From Rhodococcus sp. HM1 (GTDB lineage Bacteria; Actinomycetota; Actinomycetes; Mycobacteriales; Mycobacteriaceae), in contig NZ_JALPTB010000006.1 in NCBI RefSeq assembly GCF_023218075.1, forward strand, positions 1 through 64,000: a stretch of 64,000 nucleotides of DNA. The letters are read 5' to 3'. The first letter of the stretch is position 1. Each line of letters starts with the position of its first letter. The position numbers and the translations under genes are program-made. Of this stretch, positions 55,019-63,286 are shown piece after piece. The notes under the pieces are model-generated. The model saw only the letters and a program-made list of their open reading frames with translations, did not search any database and was not told the DNA's origin.

Positions 55019-55758
55019 GCGGGCGGACAGCGATCGTCACGGGCGGCGGATCCGGCATCGGCGAAGCGATCGCGCGACGCCTCGCCGCCGACGGCGACAC
55101 CGTCGCGATCTTCGATCTCGATGCCGCCTCGGCCGACGCGGTGGCGGCGGGCATCGAGGACGACGGCGGCAAAGCCTTGGGGCTGCGCGTCGACGTCACC
55201 GACCGCGGAGCGATCGAGGCGGGGGTCTACGAGGTCCGCGCCCGCCTCGGCCGACCCACGATCCTGGTCAACAATGCCGGGCTCAGCCTGGATTCGCCGT
55301 TCCTCGACATCACCCCGGAACTGTGGGCGCGTTCGATCGCGATCAACCTGACCGGCACGTTCGACTGCTGCCAGGTCGTGCTGCAGGACATGATCGCAGA
55401 AGGCTGGGGACGCATCGTCAACATCTCGTCGTCGAGCGTGCACAGCGGCTCCCCGGGTCTGGCCGGGTACGTGTCCGCGAAGTCCGGAGTGGTGGGACTG
55501 ACCAAGGTTCTCGCGCTCGAATTCGGCCGGCACGGCATCACCGTCAACACGATCCCACCCGGGTTCATCGATACCCCGATGCTGCGCCGAACCGTCGAGA
55601 AGGGGTTCGTCGACCTGGACGCTCAGACCGCGAGGACGCCGGTCGGACGGATCGGCCGGCCGTCCGATGTCGCTGCGGCCTGCGCGTTCCTCGTCGGCGA
55701 GGAGGCCGGATACATCACGGGCCAGGTGTTCGGAGTCAACGGTGGCCGCAACACCTGA
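55015..55758 (+). CDS. Short-chain dehydrogenase/reductase (FabG-like)
   Basis: Classical SDR of 247 residues, the usual FabG/hydroxysteroid dehydrogenase length. Motifs are TGGGSGIGEAIARRL, an Asp after strand 2 (FDLDAAS) that favours NAD(H), NNAG, NISSSSVHSG and YVSAKSG. The TTG start overlaps the dioxygenase stop (TTGA) with CGGAGGC seven bases before it. Ends 17 bases inside the next gene. Fourth SDR of the island. It may oxidise a hydroxylated intermediate. Confidence 0.87.
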   Translation: MSGRTAIVTGGGSGIGEAIARRLAADGDTVAIFDLDAASADAVAAGIEDDGGKALGLRVDVTDRGAIEAGVYEVRARLGRPTILVNNAGLSLDSPFLDITPELWARSIAINLTGTFDCCQVVLQDMIAEGWGRIVNISSSSVHSGSPGLAGYVSAKSGVVGLTKVLALEFGRHGITVNTIPPGFIDTPMLRRTVEKGFVDLDAQTARTPVGRIGRPSDVAAACAFLVGEEAGYITGQVFGVNGGRNT

Positions 55759-56416
55759 CGAACCGGTGTGCCTTTCCGGCGGTCCTGACCGCCACAAAGA
55801 CACACCGGCCGGAACCGCGCGCATTCCCGCTGCCGCTGTAGCGGACTGGGCTCCCGAATTCGTGCAGTACGTCCGGGCGTTCCGCTCGTCCGTCGCGAGC
55901 GCCCCGACCGAGGAGGGACGTGCCTCCGGCTCGAATCTTCTCGGCACCCTCGCCCGCCATCCCGGCCTGGCCACCGCGTTCCTCGGCTTCAACAATCACC
56001 TGTTGCGCGGGACATCCCTCTCCCCCCGGTGGCGTGAGCTGCTCGTGCTGCGGGTCGCGCACCGTCGCAACTCGGACTACGAGTGGGCTCAGCACGTGCT
56101 GCTGGCCCGCAAGGCCGGGATCACCGAGGCCGAAATCTCCCTGGTTGCGGACGATGGCGGTGCGGAACCCCTCATCCCGCTGGAACGGTCGATGCTCACC
56201 GCAGTCGACGAACTGCTCGACGACGGCGCGATCGGCAGCCGGACGTGGGCGATCCTGTCCGCAGAGCTCGACGAACATCAGCTGATGGATCTCGTCTTCA
56301 CCGTCGGCGCCTACTCGACGCTGGCAATGGCGTTGCGCTCGTTCGGGATCGAGCCCGAGGACGAACTGCTCCCCCACCTGCCGTCCGCAACCGACGGCGG
56401 GGGCGTGCCCCGCTGA
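55742..56416 (+). CDS. Carboxymuconolactone decarboxylase family protein (AhpD-like)
   Basis: Protein of 224 residues with the CMD fold: RWRELLVLRVAHRRNSDYEWAQHVLLARKAGIT is the conserved core. The E-x-x-x-H is kept, but the CxxC redox pair of AhpD is absent, so it is not a peroxidase partner; this resembles the many CMD-like proteins in catabolic operons. The GTG start at 55742 follows CGGAG and overlaps the SDR end. Residues 8-22 (PVCLSGGPDRHKDTP) come from palindrome P3. Last gene of the ten-gene operon. Confidence 0.82.
   Translation: MAATPDEPVCLSGGPDRHKDTPAGTARIPAAAVADWAPEFVQYVRAFRSSVASAPTEEGRASGSNLLGTLARHPGLATAFLGFNNHLLRGTSLSPRWRELLVLRVAHRRNSDYEWAQHVLLARKAGITEAEISLVADDGGAEPLIPLERSMLTAVDELLDDGAIGSRTWAILSAELDEHQLMDLVFTVGAYSTLAMALRSFGIEPEDELLPHLPSATDGGGVPR
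55763..55808. repeat. Palindromic repeat P3 (family A), inside coding sequence
   Basis: 22-base arms with three mismatches (CCGGTGTGCC...GGCGGTC) and a 2-base centre. It begins five bases after the SDR stop but lies in frame inside the 5' end of the CMD-family gene. Most degenerate of the three family A copies. Confidence 0.72.
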
Positions 56417-56450
56417 TCCGCGGCGTTCATCCTGGCACCGCGCCGCCGAC

Positions 56451-57395
56451 CTACCTGCTACCCTGCCCTGTTTTCCGAGCGAATGTATCGCTCAGTCGAT
56501 TGAAGGAGACGAACGGTACATTCGCTCGGAAACGGTGGATCGCTGCGGTGTCCTCGAACGGCAGCAGCGGCAGTCGGACGCACGGCGTGGAAATCCTTCC
56601 CTGCGCGTGGAGCACCGCCTTGATGACGGTCGGGTTGGGGCCGGACATGAGCGCCGATACGGGACCGACGAGCCGGTTGCCCAGGTCCCGCGCCTGCTCG
56701 ACCCGCCCGGCGCGCCACAGCCGGAACAGGTCGGCGAATTCGGCCGCGTAGACGTTGGCGGTCGCCGCGATCGCTCCCGCTGCCCCCATCGCGAACAACG
56801 GTGAAACCAGGGTGTCTTCACCGGCGAGAACCGAGAACGGATCCGGACGCTCGGCGAGCAGGCGCGCGGTATCGGTATCGACCGCACCGACGGCCTGTTT
56901 GATGCCGACGATCCGCGGATGTTCCGCCAGCCGCACGATCGACTCGCAGCCGAGTTGCTGCCCGGTGCGATACGGCACGTTGTACAGGACGATCGGCACC
57001 GGGCTGCGGTCGGCGACGTGCTCGAAGTGCGCGACGACACCGGCCTCGGTCGGGCGCGTGTAGTACGGCACCACCACCAGCGCGGCTGTGACATCGGGCT
57101 GCTCCCCCAGCTCGTCGAGGGCGCGCACGGTGCCGGCCGTGTCGTTGGTTCCGGCGCCGACGAGCAGCGGTACCCGCCGCTCGCGGCACACCGCGGCGCA
57201 GATCCGCACCACCTCGCGGCGTTCCTGCGGACTCAGCGACGCCGCCTCGGCCGTAGTGCCCAGTGCGACGAGTCCGGCGGCGCCGTCGTCGATCACGATG
57301 TGCGCGAGGCGCTCCAGATCCGCGAGGGCGATCTCGCCGGTGTCGGTGAACGGGGTCACGAGCGGGACGAGCATTCCCGAGGGGTGGTAGGTCAT
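56451..57395 (-). CDS. DapA/dihydrodipicolinate synthase family aldolase with repeat-encoded C-terminus
   Basis: Class I aldolase/lyase of 314 residues. The Schiff-base lysine is in RIVGIKQAVGAVDTDT, the tyrosine in PIVLYNVPYRTG, and LVALGTTAEAASLS matches the GTTGE-type substrate loop. It belongs to the broad NAL/DHDPS superfamily, so dihydrodipicolinate synthase itself is unlikely in this catabolic setting. ATG 57395 has GAGG eight bases before it. The last 20 or so residues (from RFRANVPFV on) extend past the usual end and are encoded by a palindromic repeat. Divergent from a LysR gene that probably controls it. Confidence 0.85.
   Translation of the reverse strand: MTYHPSGMLVPLVTPFTDTGEIALADLERLAHIVIDDGAAGLVALGTTAEAASLSPQERREVVRICAAVCRERRVPLLVGAGTNDTAGTVRALDELGEQPDVTAALVVVPYYTRPTEAGVVAHFEHVADRSPVPIVLYNVPYRTGQQLGCESIVRLAEHPRIVGIKQAVGAVDTDTARLLAERPDPFSVLAGEDTLVSPLFAMGAAGAIAATANVYAAEFADLFRLWRAGRVEQARDLGNRLVGPVSALMSGPNPTVIKAVLHAQGRISTPCVRLPLLPFEDTAAIHRFRANVPFVSFNRLSDTFARKTGQGSR
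56472..56532. repeat. Palindromic repeat, family B, forming the 3' end of the dapA-like gene
   Basis: Perfect 16-bp arms TTTCCGAGCGAATGTA (56472-56487) and TACATTCGCTCGGAAA (56517-56532) around a 29-base centre. The right arm shares CGAACGGTAC(A/G)TTCGCTCGG with the hairpin at 130-158. It is translated as the extra C-terminal peptide of the aldolase and could also serve as its terminator. Confidence 0.75.
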
Positions 57396-57465
57396 GTGCC
57401 CAGCCTCGGCCCACAAAGGCTGTAGGTCCAGTTACTCTTCATGACGCAATACGTAAGCTGAACTG
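57396..57465. promoter_or_regulatory. Divergent dapA-like / lysR promoter region
   Basis: Seventy-base gap, AT-richer than the surroundings, with short inverted repeats CAGTT...AACTG and TTAC...GTAA around ATACGTAA. It is the expected place for LysR binding, but no classical T-N11-A site is certain. Confidence 0.4.
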
Positions 57466-58362
57466 ATGCTCGATATCCGCAAACTCCGTCTGCTGCGCGA
57501 ACTCGCCCACCGCGGCACCATCGCGGCGGTCGCGGAAGCGCTGTCCTACACCCCGTCGGCGGTCTCGCAGCAACTGTCCGCCCTCGAACGCGAAGCCGGC
57601 CGTCCGCTGCTGATCCGCACCGGTCGTCGCGTGCGCCTGACCGCGGCGGGAACGGTTCTCGTCGAGCACACCGAGGTGATCCTGGCCGACCTGGAACGGG
57701 CGTCGGCCGCACTCGCGGCGAGCGAGACCGGGCTGACCGGATCGGTTCGCCTCGGTGCATTTCCGACCGCGCTGCGGACGATCGTGCTCCCCGCTCTGAT
57801 CGAGCTGCGACGCACCGAGCCGGGACTGGAACCGACGCTCACCGAGGTCGACCCCGCCGATGTGCCGGATCTGCTCCGCGGAGATCACCTGGACATCGCG
57901 CTCGTCCACGAATACGACAACGTGCCGTCCACGATGGGCGCGGGGATCGAACTCGAACCGCTGCTCGACGAAGCCGTGTACCTCGCGTCGCAGACCGCTC
58001 CGGAGGTGCCCGCGGACGCCGCGATCGGCAGCCACGCCACGAGCCGCTGGATCGTCGGCAACCCCGGCACGCTCTGCCACACCATGGCGGTGCGCAGCTG
58101 CCGGAACCACGGTTTCGAACCTCGGGTGGCCCATCGCATCGACGACTTCGCCGGTGTGCTGCAACTGGTTGCGGCCGGCGCCGGAGTCGCGCTCGTTCCG
58201 CAACTCGCCGTGACCGACGTGCCCGAGGGCGTGATTCTCACAGCCCTGCCGATCGGCCGGCGGACCCGTATCGCGTACCGCGCCGGTAGCCGGTCACAGC
58301 CGATCCTCGCCGCCGCCGCATCCGAATTGCACCGCGCTGCACAGTCTTTCCGAGAGGAATAG
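57466..58362 (+). CDS. LysR-family transcriptional regulator
   Basis: Regulator of 298 residues. The N-terminal helix-turn-helix (LRELAHRGTIAAVAEALSYTPSAVSQQLSALEREAG) is followed by a periplasmic-binding-protein-like effector domain (LTGSVRLGAFPTALRTIVLPAL ... AAGAGVALVPQLAV). It resembles the short-helix type common in actinobacteria. Divergent from the dapA-like gene with 70 bases between, the classic LysR-target layout. Effector unknown. A 246-base region of lower GC with no recognisable gene follows. Confidence 0.9.
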   Translation: MLDIRKLRLLRELAHRGTIAAVAEALSYTPSAVSQQLSALEREAGRPLLIRTGRRVRLTAAGTVLVEHTEVILADLERASAALAASETGLTGSVRLGAFPTALRTIVLPALIELRRTEPGLEPTLTEVDPADVPDLLRGDHLDIALVHEYDNVPSTMGAGIELEPLLDEAVYLASQTAPEVPADAAIGSHATSRWIVGNPGTLCHTMAVRSCRNHGFEPRVAHRIDDFAGVLQLVAAGAGVALVPQLAVTDVPEGVILTALPIGRRTRIAYRAGSRSQPILAAAASELHRAAQSFREE

Positions 58363-58608
58363 AAGAGTCGGGAAACGTCTCGAATCCGCATATTGCTGGA
58401 ATAAAACAACTTTCGATTTACAGGTCCGGTATCGGCAACTGCGCCAACGGATCAGAACGTTCCCGGCAATCCGCTCGAAACCGACGCCATCACTAATCGA
58501 ATTCCCTTTGTACCTTTGCGATTTCGACAGCTAGCCACCGGGGACACCTGGGGTACAAGGGCGTAGGAATTGCGCGAATCAACTGTCATCACTCGGGAAG
58601 TGATCATC

Positions 58609-59061
58609 ATGCCGGTTACCGAAGAATCCGTCGTCATCCCCCGCCCCGTTTCGGAAGTGTGGGATTTCCTCATCGAGGCGCACAATTGGCCGTCCTGGGA
58701 ATCGTCGATGCTCGAATGCGAACAGATCACCGACGGGGACGTCGAGGTGGGCACCCGCTGGCGCGGGGTCAGCCGTGTCCTGGGAAAGCGTGTCGACTGG
58801 GAGTCCGAGTTCACCGAGTATCGACCGCTGAAGGCCACCACAGCCAAGTCCGTGGACGGCAACAAGGTGGGTTTCAGCGCGAGCACGAAGTTCGAGGAGG
58901 CAGACGGCGGAACCCGGTTGACCTATCGTCTCGAGACCGAGAGCGGGCTCGGAGGAATCTTCGGAAAGCTGGCCGACCCCATCGTCAGCACGGCGTACTC
59001 GCGTGTGGTGCGCGCCAGCCTGGACAACCTCTCCGACCTGCTCACCGCCGAGCAGGAGTGA
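58609..59061 (+). CDS. SRPBCC (polyketide cyclase/START-like) family protein
   Basis: Protein of 150 residues with a helix-grip fold pattern: VTEESVVIPRPVSEVWDFLIEAHNWPSWESSMLECEQI at the start, alternating strands (GTRWRGVSRVLGKRVDWESEFTEYRP) and a long C-terminal helix (VVRASLDNLSDLLTAEQE). The family binds hydrophobic ligands, and function is not predictable. ATG 58609 follows GGGAAG. A TTG at 58570 would add 13 residues. It converges with rlmN, one base apart. Confidence 0.85.
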   Translation: MPVTEESVVIPRPVSEVWDFLIEAHNWPSWESSMLECEQITDGDVEVGTRWRGVSRVLGKRVDWESEFTEYRPLKATTAKSVDGNKVGFSASTKFEEADGGTRLTYRLETESGLGGIFGKLADPIVSTAYSRVVRASLDNLSDLLTAEQE

Positions 59062-59062
59062 G

Positions 59063-60172
59063 TCAGCCCTCCGCCGCGAGCTGACCGCAGGCCGCCGCGA
59101 TCTCCTGACCGCGGGTGTCGCGCACGGTGCACGAGACGCCCTGTGCCTGCACGCGCCGCACGAACTCGCGCTCGACGTCCTTGGGGCTGGCATCCCACTT
59201 GCTGCCCGGAGTCGGGTTGAGCGGGATCAGGTTCACGTGCACGAGCGGACCGAGCGCCTTGTGCAGCTTCTTGCCGAGCATGTCGGCGCGCCACGGCTGG
59301 TCGTTGACGTCCCGGATCAGGGCGTACTCGATCGACACCCGGCGACCGGTCTTGTCCGCGTAGTACCGCGCCGCGTCGAGCACCTCGGAGACCGACCAGC
59401 GGTTGTTGACCGGCACGAGCGTGTCGCGCAGTTCGTCGTCGGGGGTGTGCAGCGAGACGGCGAGCGTGACGTGCAGGCCCTCGTCGGCGAGTCGGCGGAT
59501 CGCCGGGGCCAAGCCGACCGTCGACACGGTCACCGACCGCTGCGACAGCCCGAGGCCCTCCGGCGCCGGGGAGGTGATGCGGCGAACCGCGGCGACGACC
59601 CGCTTATAGTTCGCGAGCGGCTCCCCCATCCCCATGAACACCACGTTCGACAGCCGGCCCGGTCCCCCGGCGACGTCGCCGTCGCGCAGGGCCGCGGCCG
59701 CGGCTCGGACCTGATCGACGATCTCCGCTGTGGACAGGTTGCGGTTCAGTCCGCCCTGCCCGGTCGCGCAGAACGGGCAGGCCATGCCGCAGCCGGCCTG
59801 GCTGGAGATGCACAGGGTCGCCCGGTCCGGGTAGCGCATGAGGACGCTCTCGAGCAGCGTGCCGTCGCCGGCCCGCCACAGCGTCTTGCGCGTTTCCCCG
59901 CCGTCGCATGCGATGTGCTTGACGGCAGTCAGCAGCGGCGGGAACAACGCCTCGCCGACCTTCTCCCGCATCGCCGCGGGCAGGTCGGTCATCTTCTCCG
60001 GATCCGCCTCGAGCCGCCCGTAGTACTGGCGGGCGAGCTGGTCGGCGCGGAACGCGGGCAGCCCGAGTTCGCGCACCGCCTCACGCCGCTGCTCGGAGTC
60101 GAGGTCGGCGAGGTGACGCGGGGGCATACCGCGCTTGGGCGCATCGAAAACCAGGGGCAGGGAAGAAGCCAT
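59063..60172 (-). CDS. rlmN: 23S rRNA (adenine-2503-C2)/tRNA methyltransferase RlmN
   Basis: Radical-SAM enzyme methylating A2503 of 23S rRNA and A37 of some tRNAs. From ATG 60172 the protein has 369 residues. It carries CGMACPFC with the three cluster cysteines, the [12 protein letters not shown] motif and the C-terminal methyl-carrying cysteine in [14 protein letters not shown]. Strongly similar to the mycobacterial Rv2880c product and located before cdsA-frr-pyrH as there, marking the return to core gene order after the island. Confidence 0.95.
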   Translation of the reverse strand: MASSLPLVFDAPKRGMPPRHLADLDSEQRREAVRELGLPAFRADQLARQYYGRLEADPEKMTDLPAAMREKVGEALFPPLLTAVKHIACDGGETRKTLWRAGDGTLLESVLMRYPDRATLCISSQAGCGMACPFCATGQGGLNRNLSTAEIVDQVRAAAAALRDGDVAGGPGRLSNVVFMGMGEPLANYKRVVAAVRRITSPAPEGLGLSQRSVTVSTVGLAPAIRRLADEGLHVTLAVSLHTPDDELRDTLVPVNNRWSVSEVLDAARYYADKTGRRVSIEYALIRDVNDQPWRADMLGKKLHKALGPLVHVNLIPLNPTPGSKWDASPKDVEREFVRRVQAQGVSCTVRDTRGQEIAAACGQLAAEG

Positions 60173-60255
60173 AATCACCGATTATCCCATGATGCGGGCG
60201 CTGCCCCGGTGTGCGATCGGTAACGGCGACTGTGCCCGGTCGGCCCCGGTGCCCC

Positions 60256-60288
60256 AAACCGCGAGACTGGCGCCCGAAACCGCGAGAC
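60256..60288. promoter_or_regulatory. Tandem direct repeat AAACCGCGAGAC before the CitE-like gene
   Basis: Twelve-base repeat AAACCGCGAGAC at 60256-60267 and 60277-60288, 21 bases apart (two helical turns), ending nine bases before the start codon. It is a possible regulator-binding pair in the rlmN/CitE-like divergent region. Alternatively a small duplication. Confidence 0.4.
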
Positions 60289-60297
60289 CATCTAAGA

Positions 60298-61152
60298 ATG
60301 TCCACCCGGATCCGCCCCGAACTCGCCCGCTCGTGGCTGCTCGTGCCCGGGAACGCACCGGACCGTTTCGACCCGGCCGCGACCTCCCCCGCCGATGCGG
60401 TCGTGCTCGACCTCGAGGATGCCGTGCCGGCCGCCGACAAACCCGGCGCACGTGCCGGAGTCGTCGACTGGTTCCGCGGCGGCGGCGAAGCCTGGGTTCG
60501 GATCAACGACGCCACCACCCCCTACTGGGCCGAGGACCTGGACGCGGTGGCCGGGCTTCCCGGCCTGGAAGGCGTGATGCTCGCGAAGACCGAGAGCGGT
60601 CAACAGGTCGACGCGACCGCCGACCGGCTACCGGAGAACACCCGGATCCTCGTGCTGATCGAGTCCGCGACGGGCCTCGAGGCGGCGCCGGAGATCGCGC
60701 GGGCCGACGGAACGTTCCGGCTCGTATTCGGCAGCGGCGACTACCGCCGCGACACCGGTGTCGGCGACTCGCCGCTCGCCCTCACGTATCCGCGGTCGCG
60801 GCTGGTGATCGCGAGCCGGGCCGCGCGCCTGGTGGGACCGATCGACGGCCCGTCCCTCACCGACGACCCCGCCACGCTCACCCAGGAGGCGGAGCTGACC
60901 CGGTCTATGGGGATGACCGGGAAGCTGTGCATGACACCGGAGCGGGCCGCCTACGCGAATGCGGCGCTGAGCCCGAGCCCGGACGACGTGACCTGGGCGC
61001 ACGAGGTGATCGACCGGCTCGGCGAGGACGGCAGCCGGGTCCAGGACGGCAGCGACCTGCCGAGGCTGGCGAAGGCGAAGAAGATCACGAGGCTGGCGCG
61101 CGCCTTCGGCATCAAGAACAATCGTCGAGGGAACGGAGGTAACGGTCGGTGA
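60298..61152 (+). CDS. HpcH/HpaI aldolase / CitE-like lyase family protein
   Basis: TIM-barrel protein of 284 residues, CitE-like. The N-terminus RSWLLVPGNAPDRF and the DAVVLDLEDAVP motif (Mg2+ and substrate Asp/Glu) are typical, with the conserved ILVLIESATGLEAAPEI strand carrying the second metal glutamate. In mycobacteria stand-alone CitE-like proteins act on malyl-, citramalyl- or acetyl-CoA-type thioesters rather than in a citrate lyase complex. There are no citD/citF genes here. The start is ATG 60298. Its 3' end overlaps the convergent DUF1990 gene by 41 bases. Confidence 0.85.
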   Translation: MSTRIRPELARSWLLVPGNAPDRFDPAATSPADAVVLDLEDAVPAADKPGARAGVVDWFRGGGEAWVRINDATTPYWAEDLDAVAGLPGLEGVMLAKTESGQQVDATADRLPENTRILVLIESATGLEAAPEIARADGTFRLVFGSGDYRRDTGVGDSPLALTYPRSRLVIASRAARLVGPIDGPSLTDDPATLTQEAELTRSMGMTGKLCMTPERAAYANAALSPSPDDVTWAHEVIDRLGEDGSRVQDGSDLPRLAKAKKITRLARAFGIKNNRRGNGGNGR

Positions 61153-61621
61153 TGCGCCGTTGAGCCCGCCGGGCGACGGGAGCGCCCGCACGCGCCCACC
61201 ACGTCGCCGGCCGGGAGAACGCCTTGATCGTCAGAAGGACTGTGTCGTCGTCCCGCCACTCCACCCCGAAGTACTCCTCGCCCCGGACCGGATGGCCGGG
61301 AAGGGTGCCGTAGGCGAAACCCCGACGACGCGGTTCGTTCACGACGTACACGACCTCGCACGGTGCGGTGATGCCGACGGGACCCCATCCGACCCGCACG
61401 CTCACCCGCGCGCCGGGCACCGCGGTGGCCGAGTCCGCCCGGAACCCCGCACCGGCGCGACGCTGCAGCTGCCATCCGAGCAGCCGGTCTGCTGCGCGGT
61501 GGAACGCCTCTTCGCCCGAACCGATGACGCGGGAGCGCACGGCGCGGTCGTAACCGTCCGGGAGAGGTCCCGCGGTCGCCCCGATCTCCGGATAGGTCGG
61601 CCGGTCGCCACGCGCCGTCAC
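61112..61621 (-). CDS. DUF1990 family protein
   Basis: Protein of 169 residues with the DUF1990 pattern TYPEIGATAGPLPDGYDRAVRSRVIGSGEEAFHRAADRLLGWQLQR near the N-terminus and GYGTLPGHPVRGEEYFGVEW-like strands in the middle (here FAYGTLPGHPVRGEEYFGVE). Its family resembles small SRPBCC-like folds of unknown function and is common in actinobacteria. The GTG start at 61621 overlaps the methyltransferase stop by four bases. Last gene of the pyrH-frr-cdsA-side cluster. Confidence 0.82.
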   Translation of the reverse strand: MTARGDRPTYPEIGATAGPLPDGYDRAVRSRVIGSGEEAFHRAADRLLGWQLQRRAGAGFRADSATAVPGARVSVRVGWGPVGITAPCEVVYVVNEPRRRGFAYGTLPGHPVRGEEYFGVEWRDDDTVLLTIKAFSRPATWWARAGAPVARRAQRRITDRYLRSLDDCS

Positions 61622-62355
61622 AGTTCCAGGCCCCGTGGTTTGCGGCGGATGTGCAGCCGGTAGCGGACGGTCAGGCCGGTGCCCTGCGTTTCGCGGGCTG
61701 CCCGCTGCGCGATGCGCGGCGAGAATTCGATACCGAGGACGCGTTCGAGGCTCGCCCGGTCGGGAAATGCCCACTCGGTGTCGATGCGTCGCAGGTCGAA
61801 GCCCTGAGCCGCGAAGAACGCCTCGACCGCGGGGGGATCGTAGTGCGGCAGGTCCTCGCGCATCCACCGTCCGTAAGGGTGCGCGGTCGCGTCGAGGTCC
61901 ACGACGGCCAGGGCCCCACCGGGACGGAGCACACGCAGCGCCTCGGTGATGCCCGCTCCGCAGCCGGGCCCGAAGAAGTACGCGGTGCGTGCGTGCACGA
62001 GGTCGACGCTGCCGTCCGGGAGCGGCAGTCGCTCCGCGTCGCCGCGCAGCACGGTGATCGTCTCGTCGGCGGCCGTGCGCCGGCGGCCGAGTTCGACGAG
62101 CGGCGGATGCGGTTCGACACCGGTGACCGTGCGCGCCTCCTGCGCGAACATCGGCAGGTGGAACCCGCTGCCGCATCCGACGTCGACGACATCGGCTCCG
62201 GCCCAGTCGACGGCCTCCCGCAGCGCCGCGTACACGGCGCCACGGGTGTCCTGGGCGCGGTTCTCCTCCTCGTAGACCGCGGGCCAGTGCCAGATGTTGG
62301 GGCTGGCGATCACCCCGCTCTCCCGCACCGCCCGCCCGGCCCGTTGCACGGTCAC
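61618..62355 (-). CDS. Class I SAM-dependent methyltransferase
   Basis: Protein of 245 residues with the SAM-binding motif I VVDVGCGSGFHLPMF, motif post-I GVEPHPPLVELG and the SVDLVHARTAYFFGPGCG/ALRVLRPGGALAVVD strands of the UbiE/COQ5-like group. The GTG 62355 start overlaps the cdsA stop by one base (TAGTG). A later GTG (at the IASPNIWHW residues) could be the true start. The acceptor is unknown. Coupled to cdsA upstream and DUF1990 downstream. Confidence 0.85.
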   Translation of the reverse strand: MTVQRAGRAVRESGVIASPNIWHWPAVYEEENRAQDTRGAVYAALREAVDWAGADVVDVGCGSGFHLPMFAQEARTVTGVEPHPPLVELGRRRTAADETITVLRGDAERLPLPDGSVDLVHARTAYFFGPGCGAGITEALRVLRPGGALAVVDLDATAHPYGRWMREDLPHYDPPAVEAFFAAQGFDLRRIDTEWAFPDRASLERVLGIEFSPRIAQRAARETQGTGLTVRYRLHIRRKPRGLEL

Positions 62356-63284
62356 TACACGAATGCCGCGAGGACCAGCCAGGTGACGAAGGCGGACGGC
62401 AGGATCGAGTCCAGCCGGTCCATGATTCCGCCGTGGCCGGGCAGGAGGGTGCCCATGTCCTTGATGCCGAGATCGCGTTTGACCTGCGACTCGATGAGGT
62501 CGCCGGCGGTCGCGCACAGCACGAGCAGCAGCCCGAGCAGGACGCCGACCCACCACGCGGCGTCGAGCATCAACGTCACGGTGAGCACACCCGCGACGAC
62601 GCACGCGATCAGCGAGCCGGCGAAGCCCTCCCAGGACTTCTTCGGGCTGATCGCCGGGGCCATCGGGTGCTTGCCGAACAGCACGCCGGCGGCGTAGCCA
62701 CCGATGTCGGAGGACACGCACACGATCATGAGGCAGAACACTCGTTGCGCGCCCTGGTCCTGGAGCACCATCAGCGTCGCGAACGACGCGAGCAGGGGCA
62801 GCCACGCTGCCGTGAAGACGGTGACCGCGGTGTCGCGCAGATAGTTCTGCGGCTGCGCGGAGAGACCCCGCTGGAACAGCCGCCAGAGCATGGAGACGAC
62901 GACGGTGCCGGCGAACGCCGCCAGCACGCCCGTGGTGCCGTAGGGCCAGCCGAGCCAGATCATCGCCTGCCCGCCGACCAGCAGCGGGATCGGCGGGACG
63001 CGGACGTCGGCCTCGCGCAGTCGCTTGGTGACCTCCCACGTGGCGATCCCGATCGCGCACGCGACGACCGCGAGCCACGCGGTCGGCGCGAAGAGCAGGA
63101 TGCCGATGACAAGGGCACCGAGGGCGGCGCCCACGCCGATCGCGGCCGGCAGATTTCGGCCGGCCTTGGATGCCTTCTCCGGTGCGGCCGCTTGTTCCGC
63201 AGCCGGAGCAGCGGGTGTGATTCCGTTGTCGTCACCGGAATCGAGTGGAAGCTGCGGGCCGGACGGCCCGTCGGCTCGACCCAC
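62355..63284 (-). CDS. cdsA: Phosphatidate cytidylyltransferase (CDP-diacylglycerol synthase)
   Basis: Integral membrane enzyme making CDP-diacylglycerol from phosphatidate and CTP, the precursor of phosphatidylinositol mannosides, cardiolipin and other phospholipids. The 309 residues have a polar N-terminal tail of about 45 residues, then several TM helices and the C-terminal signature ESQVKRDLGIKDMGTLLPGHGGIMDRLDS. It starts two bases from the frr stop. Rv2881c equivalent. Confidence 0.95.
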   Translation of the reverse strand: MGRADGPSGPQLPLDSGDDNGITPAAPAAEQAAAPEKASKAGRNLPAAIGVGAALGALVIGILLFAPTAWLAVVACAIGIATWEVTKRLREADVRVPPIPLLVGGQAMIWLGWPYGTTGVLAAFAGTVVVSMLWRLFQRGLSAQPQNYLRDTAVTVFTAAWLPLLASFATLMVLQDQGAQRVFCLMIVCVSSDIGGYAAGVLFGKHPMAPAISPKKSWEGFAGSLIACVVAGVLTVTLMLDAAWWVGVLLGLLLVLCATAGDLIESQVKRDLGIKDMGTLLPGHGGIMDRLDSILPSAFVTWLVLAAFV

Positions 63285-63286
63285 TG

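Noticed and set aside
57408-57421. Another copy of the family A palindrome (CCCACAAAGGC)
   Set aside because: Only half an arm matches and there is no inverted partner.
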